46,241 nt of DNA from Gemmatimonadota bacterium (GTDB lineage: Bacteria > Gemmatimonadota > Gemmatimonadetes > Longimicrobiales > Gaopeijiaceae): positions 1-46,241 of the forward strand of contig JADFNK010000010.1 in NCBI GenBank assembly GCA_022563405.1, read 5' to 3'. Of this stretch, positions 43,429 to 46,241 are shown one piece after another (positions within the stretch are counted from its first letter, which is position 1; each line of letters begins with the position of its first letter). The notes under the pieces were generated by a model, which was not told where the DNA came from, did no database searches, and saw only the letters and a list, made by a program, of their open reading frames with translations. The position numbers and the translations under genes are program-made.

Positions 43429-43884
43429 GTGAACGAAGTCTCGGCCAAGAGGAAGGTCACCCTGCGGTGCCCGTTCTGCCTGACCCTCAACACGGTCGAT
43501 CTAGGCAAATCGGGTGACCGTCCGAAATGTGGCAACTGTAAGAAGCCGCTGCTCCTCGACCGACCCCTCAAGGTCGGCGGAGAAGATTTCGACCGGACGG
43601 TACTTGGCTCGGAGGCGCCCGTGCTGGTGGATTTTTATGCGGATTGGTGTGCGCCGTGTAAGTACGTCGCCCCGCTGATGGATGAGCTCGCCAAGACGCA
43701 CGAGGGAACGTTGCTCGTGGTCAAGATCGACACGGATCAGGCACCCGATCTGTCCCAGAAGTTTGGCATTCGGAGCATCCCCACCGTGATCCTCTTCAAG
43801 GATGGCGAGGAGGTCGGCCGCAGCGTGGGCTTCGAGCCCGAAAAGCTGCGTGATATGGCCGAGGAAGCGGTGAGGCCAGGTTGA
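43429..43884 (+). CDS. Thioredoxin with N-terminal zinc ribbon (TrxC-like)
   Basis: 151 residues. Cys14/17 (CPFC) and Cys34/37 (CGNC) form a zinc ribbon, as in thioredoxin 2. The thioredoxin fold begins near residue 50 with the active site WCAPC (Cys74, Cys77), the cis-Pro in SIPTVILF and the C-terminal helix EPEKLRDMAEE. It reduces protein disulfides in the cytoplasm; the zinc ribbon form is linked to oxidative stress. GTG 43429 has AGGAG 7 bases before it and gives the proper TrxC start. An intrinsic terminator stands 40 bases after the stop. Confidence 0.93.
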   Translation: MNEVSAKRKVTLRCPFCLTLNTVDLGKSGDRPKCGNCKKPLLLDRPLKVGGEDFDRTVLGSEAPVLVDFYADWCAPCKYVAPLMDELAKTHEGTLLVVKIDTDQAPDLSQKFGIRSIPTVILFKDGEEVGRSVGFEPEKLRDMAEEAVRPG

Positions 43885-43924
43885 CACGGACTTTCCTGCG
43901 GATGATATTAGCGGCGAATAAACG

Positions 43925-43945
43925 CCCGATTCAATCGGGTTTTTT
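43925..43945 (+). terminator. Intrinsic terminator after the thioredoxin gene
   Basis: CCCGAT (43925-43930) pairs with ATCGGG (43934-43939) across TCA; six T follow at 43940-43945. Good rho-independent form. It lies 126 bases before argG, so argG has its own promoter or read-through. Confidence 0.85.
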
Positions 43946-44070
43946 AACGAATTTCGTCGGGTTCGGGAGTGGTGTAAGACGGTTCGCCGTCACCAGCGCT
44001 TTGGCGGGAAGTGGCTGGTTCTGCTCCCGGCCCGCGTTTTTTTGTCCGTATATCACAGGAAAGGGAAGTC

Positions 44071-45411
44071 ATGGGCCTGAAGGTGGTGCTCGCGTACTCC
44101 GGTGGACTGGACACATCAGTCATCGTTCCGTGGCTTCGTGAGAAATACGACGCCGAGGTCATTTGTGTGGCCGCTGACGTGGGCCAGCCGGGGGGCCTCG
44201 AGGGTCTAGACGAGCGGGCCAAGGCGACTGGGGCCGCGGAATTCTACGGCGAAGACCTGCGTAAGGAATTCGTCGAGGACTTCGTCTGGCCCACACTCCG
44301 TTCAGGGGCCGTCTACGGTCGTAAGTACCTTCTGGGTACCGCCATGGCCCGTCCCATCATCGCGCGTCGGATGGTGGAGATAGCGCTCGAGGTCGGAGCA
44401 GATGCGCTTTCGCATGGGTGCACCGGAAAGGGGAACGATCAGGTTCGGTTCGAATTGACCTTCGCCGCGCTCGCACCAGATCTGCGAGTGATCGCTCCCT
44501 GGCGTGAGTGGGACCTGCAATCCCGTGAGGACGCGTTGGAGTACGCTCGGGCTCGCCAGATACCGCTGGTGGGTATTGACGAAACCAAGCTCTACTCTCG
44601 CGACGAGAACATCTGGCACATCTCGCATGAGGGCGGTCCGCTCGAGGATCCCGCGTTCGAGCCCGACGAGTCGATGTACCAGTGGACCACGGCTCCCGAG
44701 GCCGCGCCGGACGAACCCGAATACCTGGAGATCGGCTTCGAGCAGGGTCGGCCCGTGTCGGTCAACGATGAGGCTCTGGATTCGGTCGATCTCCTCTTGG
44801 CCCTGAACGAGATCGGCTCCCGGCATGGCGTAGGGCGGATCGATCTCGTGGAGGACCGGCTGGTCGGGATGAAGTCGCGTGGTGTGTATGAGACCCCCGG
44901 GGGAACACTTCTGTATACCGCGCTCCAGGAGCTGGAGCAGCTCACGCTCGACCGCCGGGCGCTGACGTTCAAGGATCAGGTTGCGGCGCGTTACGCGGAT
45001 CTGGTGTACGAGGGCTGGTGGTGGACACCTGAAAGAGAGGCCATCGACGCGTTCGTGGACGTCCTCATGAAGCGGGTCACCGGCGTGGTGCGCCTGAAGC
45101 TCTACAAGGGCTCGGCGTCGATAGCGAGCCGTAGAAGCCCCGAGTCGCTGTACCATGCGGGACTCGCGTCCTTCGGTGAGGAAGCGACGTACAACCATGC
45201 CGACGCCGAAGGGTTCATCAAGTTGTTCGGGCTTCCCGCGCGAGTGGCGGCGGAGCGTGACCGCGGGAAGAGCGGGCCGTCTGACGTGCCTGAGGCTGCG
45301 ACTGAGCCCGACGAGACCGAGACCGAGACCAACACGACCAACGAGGCTGCGACGAGGCCGACGAGGCCGCGGCTGAGACGACGGAGTCCGAGGGCGTCAA
45401 AACCCCGGTAG
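44071..45411 (+). CDS. argG: Argininosuccinate synthase, C-terminal tail apparently frameshifted
   Basis: Joins citrulline and aspartate with ATP in arginine synthesis. Full catalytic region is present: P-loop YSGGLDTS (~9-16), [12 protein letters not shown] (~115), [19 protein letters not shown] and KLYKGSAS. The enzyme core ends near residue 400 and is followed by a Glu/Thr tail that turns abruptly to [19 protein letters not shown]. In frame 0 from 45351 the same DNA reads [21 protein letters not shown] to TGA 45414, an acidic tail that continues the pattern; one lost G near 45350 explains both. The tail is outside the active core. ATG 44071 follows GGAAAGGGAAGTC. Confidence 0.93.
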   Translation: MGLKVVLAYSGGLDTSVIVPWLREKYDAEVICVAADVGQPGGLEGLDERAKATGAAEFYGEDLRKEFVEDFVWPTLRSGAVYGRKYLLGTAMARPIIARRMVEIALEVGADALSHGCTGKGNDQVRFELTFAALAPDLRVIAPWREWDLQSREDALEYARARQIPLVGIDETKLYSRDENIWHISHEGGPLEDPAFEPDESMYQWTTAPEAAPDEPEYLEIGFEQGRPVSVNDEALDSVDLLLALNEIGSRHGVGRIDLVEDRLVGMKSRGVYETPGGTLLYTALQELEQLTLDRRALTFKDQVAARYADLVYEGWWWTPEREAIDAFVDVLMKRVTGVVRLKLYKGSASIASRRSPESLYHAGLASFGEEATYNHADAEGFIKLFGLPARVAAERDRGKSGPSDVPEAATEPDETETETNTTNEAATRPTRPRLRRRSPRASKPR

Positions 45412-45412
45412 T

Positions 45413-46237
45413 CTGATCGGCCCGACGGATCCCCTCTGGAGCGGCCGCATTCAGGGCGAAATGGCGGAGGCGATGGTTCCCTTGAACCGAAGCCTCGATG
45501 TGGACATTCGCCTGTGGCCTCAGGACGTCCGTGGGAGCCAGGCCTGGGCCCGGGCGCTGGTGAGGGCTGGTGTGTTGGAGACTGACGAGGGAACCGCGTT
45601 AGTTGATGGGCTCGACCGCGTGGCCACCCGCCTGTCCGAGCGCGATCACTCCGACGAGGCCGACGAGGACATCCATTCCCTGGTGGAGCGTTTGTTGTAC
45701 GAGGAGGTCGGTGAGGTCGCCGGGAAACTTCATACGGGCCGGTCGCGCAACGACCAGGTGGCGACCGATTTTCGCCTGTGGGGCATGGAGGCGGCAGAAC
45801 GCCTCGTCGGGATTCTGGGGGACGTAGAGGCGGCCCTATTGGATTGGGCGAGCCAGTCCGTCGAGGTCATCCTCCCCGGATATACACACCTCCAGCAGGG
45901 GCAGCCGGTGCGGGCGGCTCACTGGGTTCTCTCGCACTTCTGGCCGCTGGAGCGTGACCGTGCGGCTTTACGCGCCGTGCGGGATCAGGCGGGTGTCTTG
46001 CCACTCGGATCGGGTGCGATCGCGGGGTGTCCGTTCCCGATCGACCGCGAGTTCCTACGGGTGCATTTGGGGTTCCTGAGGATCTCCGAGAACAGTATGG
46101 ACGCGGTCAGCGATCGGGACTGGGCGCTGGAATTCGCATTCGCGACGGCCCGTGTCGGCATTCACTTGTCGCGGTTGGCGGAGGATCTCGTCCTGTTCGG
46201 ATCCAAGGAGTTCGGGTTCGTGCGGCTGTCCGACTGA
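45413..46237 (+). CDS. argH: Argininosuccinate lyase, incomplete: in-frame TGA near the window end
   Basis: Cleaves argininosuccinate to arginine and fumarate. The N-terminal motif LWSGRIQGEM lies in frame upstream of the first ATG (45461), with no ATG, GTG or TTG before it; CTG 45413 overlaps the acidic-tail stop of argG as CTGA, like the GTGA overlaps elsewhere, so I place the start there (45461 is the conservative choice). HTGRSRNDQVATD and GYTHLQQGQP are present. The frame ends at TGA 46235-46237 in GFVRLSD-TGA-F, just before the signature GSSxMPxKxNP that supplies the catalytic Ser. Full enzymes have about 460 residues, so the 274-residue product would be inactive. Confidence 0.85.
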   Translation: MIGPTDPLWSGRIQGEMAEAMVPLNRSLDVDIRLWPQDVRGSQAWARALVRAGVLETDEGTALVDGLDRVATRLSERDHSDEADEDIHSLVERLLYEEVGEVAGKLHTGRSRNDQVATDFRLWGMEAAERLVGILGDVEAALLDWASQSVEVILPGYTHLQQGQPVRAAHWVLSHFWPLERDRAALRAVRDQAGVLPLGSGAIAGCPFPIDREFLRVHLGFLRISENSMDAVSDRDWALEFAFATARVGIHLSRLAEDLVLFGSKEFGFVRLSD

Positions 46238-46241
46238 TTCA

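Noticed and set aside
46235-46237. Selenocysteine at the argH TGA
   Set aside because: Homologous ArgH proteins have Ser/Thr/Ala here, not Cys, and only four further bases are visible, so no SECIS can be judged.
1-46241. UGA reassigned to an amino acid genome-wide
   Set aside because: Many genes end at TGA in correct places, including GTGA overlaps (6208, 15746, 38019), so UGA is a normal stop and only site-specific recoding needs to be considered.
1-46241. tRNA, rRNA, CRISPR array, integrase or transposase
   Set aside because: No T-loop/acceptor pattern, no regularly spaced repeats with unique spacers, and no recombinase-like protein was seen; tandem repeats found have no spacers.

Overview
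The window is one contiguous stretch of high-G+C bacterial chromosome with no rRNA, tRNA, CRISPR or insertion sequence that I can see. Large TonB-dependent receptor with a carboxypeptidase-regulatory-like N-terminus, Asp-box (sortilin-like) beta-propeller protein, secreted Tyr/Gly-rich proteins, DUF4136 lipoprotein, DUF92 fusion, GlnRS plus a GatB/YqeY-type domain and a disordered Arg/Gly-rich Rho together suggest a member of the Gemmatimonadota or a near relative. This placement is an inference from gene content, not a measured phylogeny.

Layout. 1-1808: a PilX/prepilin-like protein cut by the left edge. 2327-5621: a fused dolichol-kinase-like/DUF92 membrane protein, a DUF3311 protein and a sodium:solute symporter in one operon. 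5639-8043 (minus): glnS followed by a separate GatB/YqeY-like domain gene. 8261-9538: exported PPP-type phosphatase. 9560-9714: a Fur-box promoter firing on the minus strand into a short terminated transcript, a candidate iron-regulated sRNA. 9811-11595 (minus): an Arg-rich small protein and a secreted Tyr-rich protein with a sigma-54-like promoter. 12165-13754: rho. 13742-15006 (minus): SRPBCC protein and TesA-like esterase, divergent from the YbbA/YbbP-like ABC system (14972-18342). 18420-18761: a Nudix gene whose catalytic core is missing. 18782-22081: zinc-ribbon membrane protein, DUF4136 lipoprotein, aminotransferase, small beta-barrel. 22143-27594: Asp-box propeller protein, proline dehydrogenase, MFS transporter. 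27662-30299 (minus): RCK-type protein and a DUF3179 protein with an in-frame UGA. 30565-36407: two GT-C-like membrane proteins around a REC-GGDEF-EAL protein. 36427-40124: an ABC importer of the OpuC/EgtUV type divergent from egtD. 40472-43237: TonB-dependent receptor. 43429-46241: thioredoxin, argG, argH (cut or interrupted at the right edge).

Most striking observation: the DUF3179 gene (29199-30299, minus) is one continuous reading frame broken only by a TGA exactly where the family has the first cysteine of its CxxC motif, and a stem-loop with apical loop AGGAU lies 22 nt after that TGA, like the bacterial SECIS of fdhF. It looks like a selenocysteine-containing member of DUF3179, which I do not recall as a described selenoprotein family. 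Caution comes from the right edge, where argG and argH show an apparent frameshift, a non-canonical start and an in-frame TGA, so sequence error or gene decay must be excluded.

Shared themes: 4-base GTGA stop/start overlaps couple several gene pairs; short tandem duplications occur repeatedly in and between genes; ERRSG-type Arg-rich repeats occur in two unlinked proteins; EgtD beside an EgtUV-like importer suggests betaine or ergothioneine metabolism.
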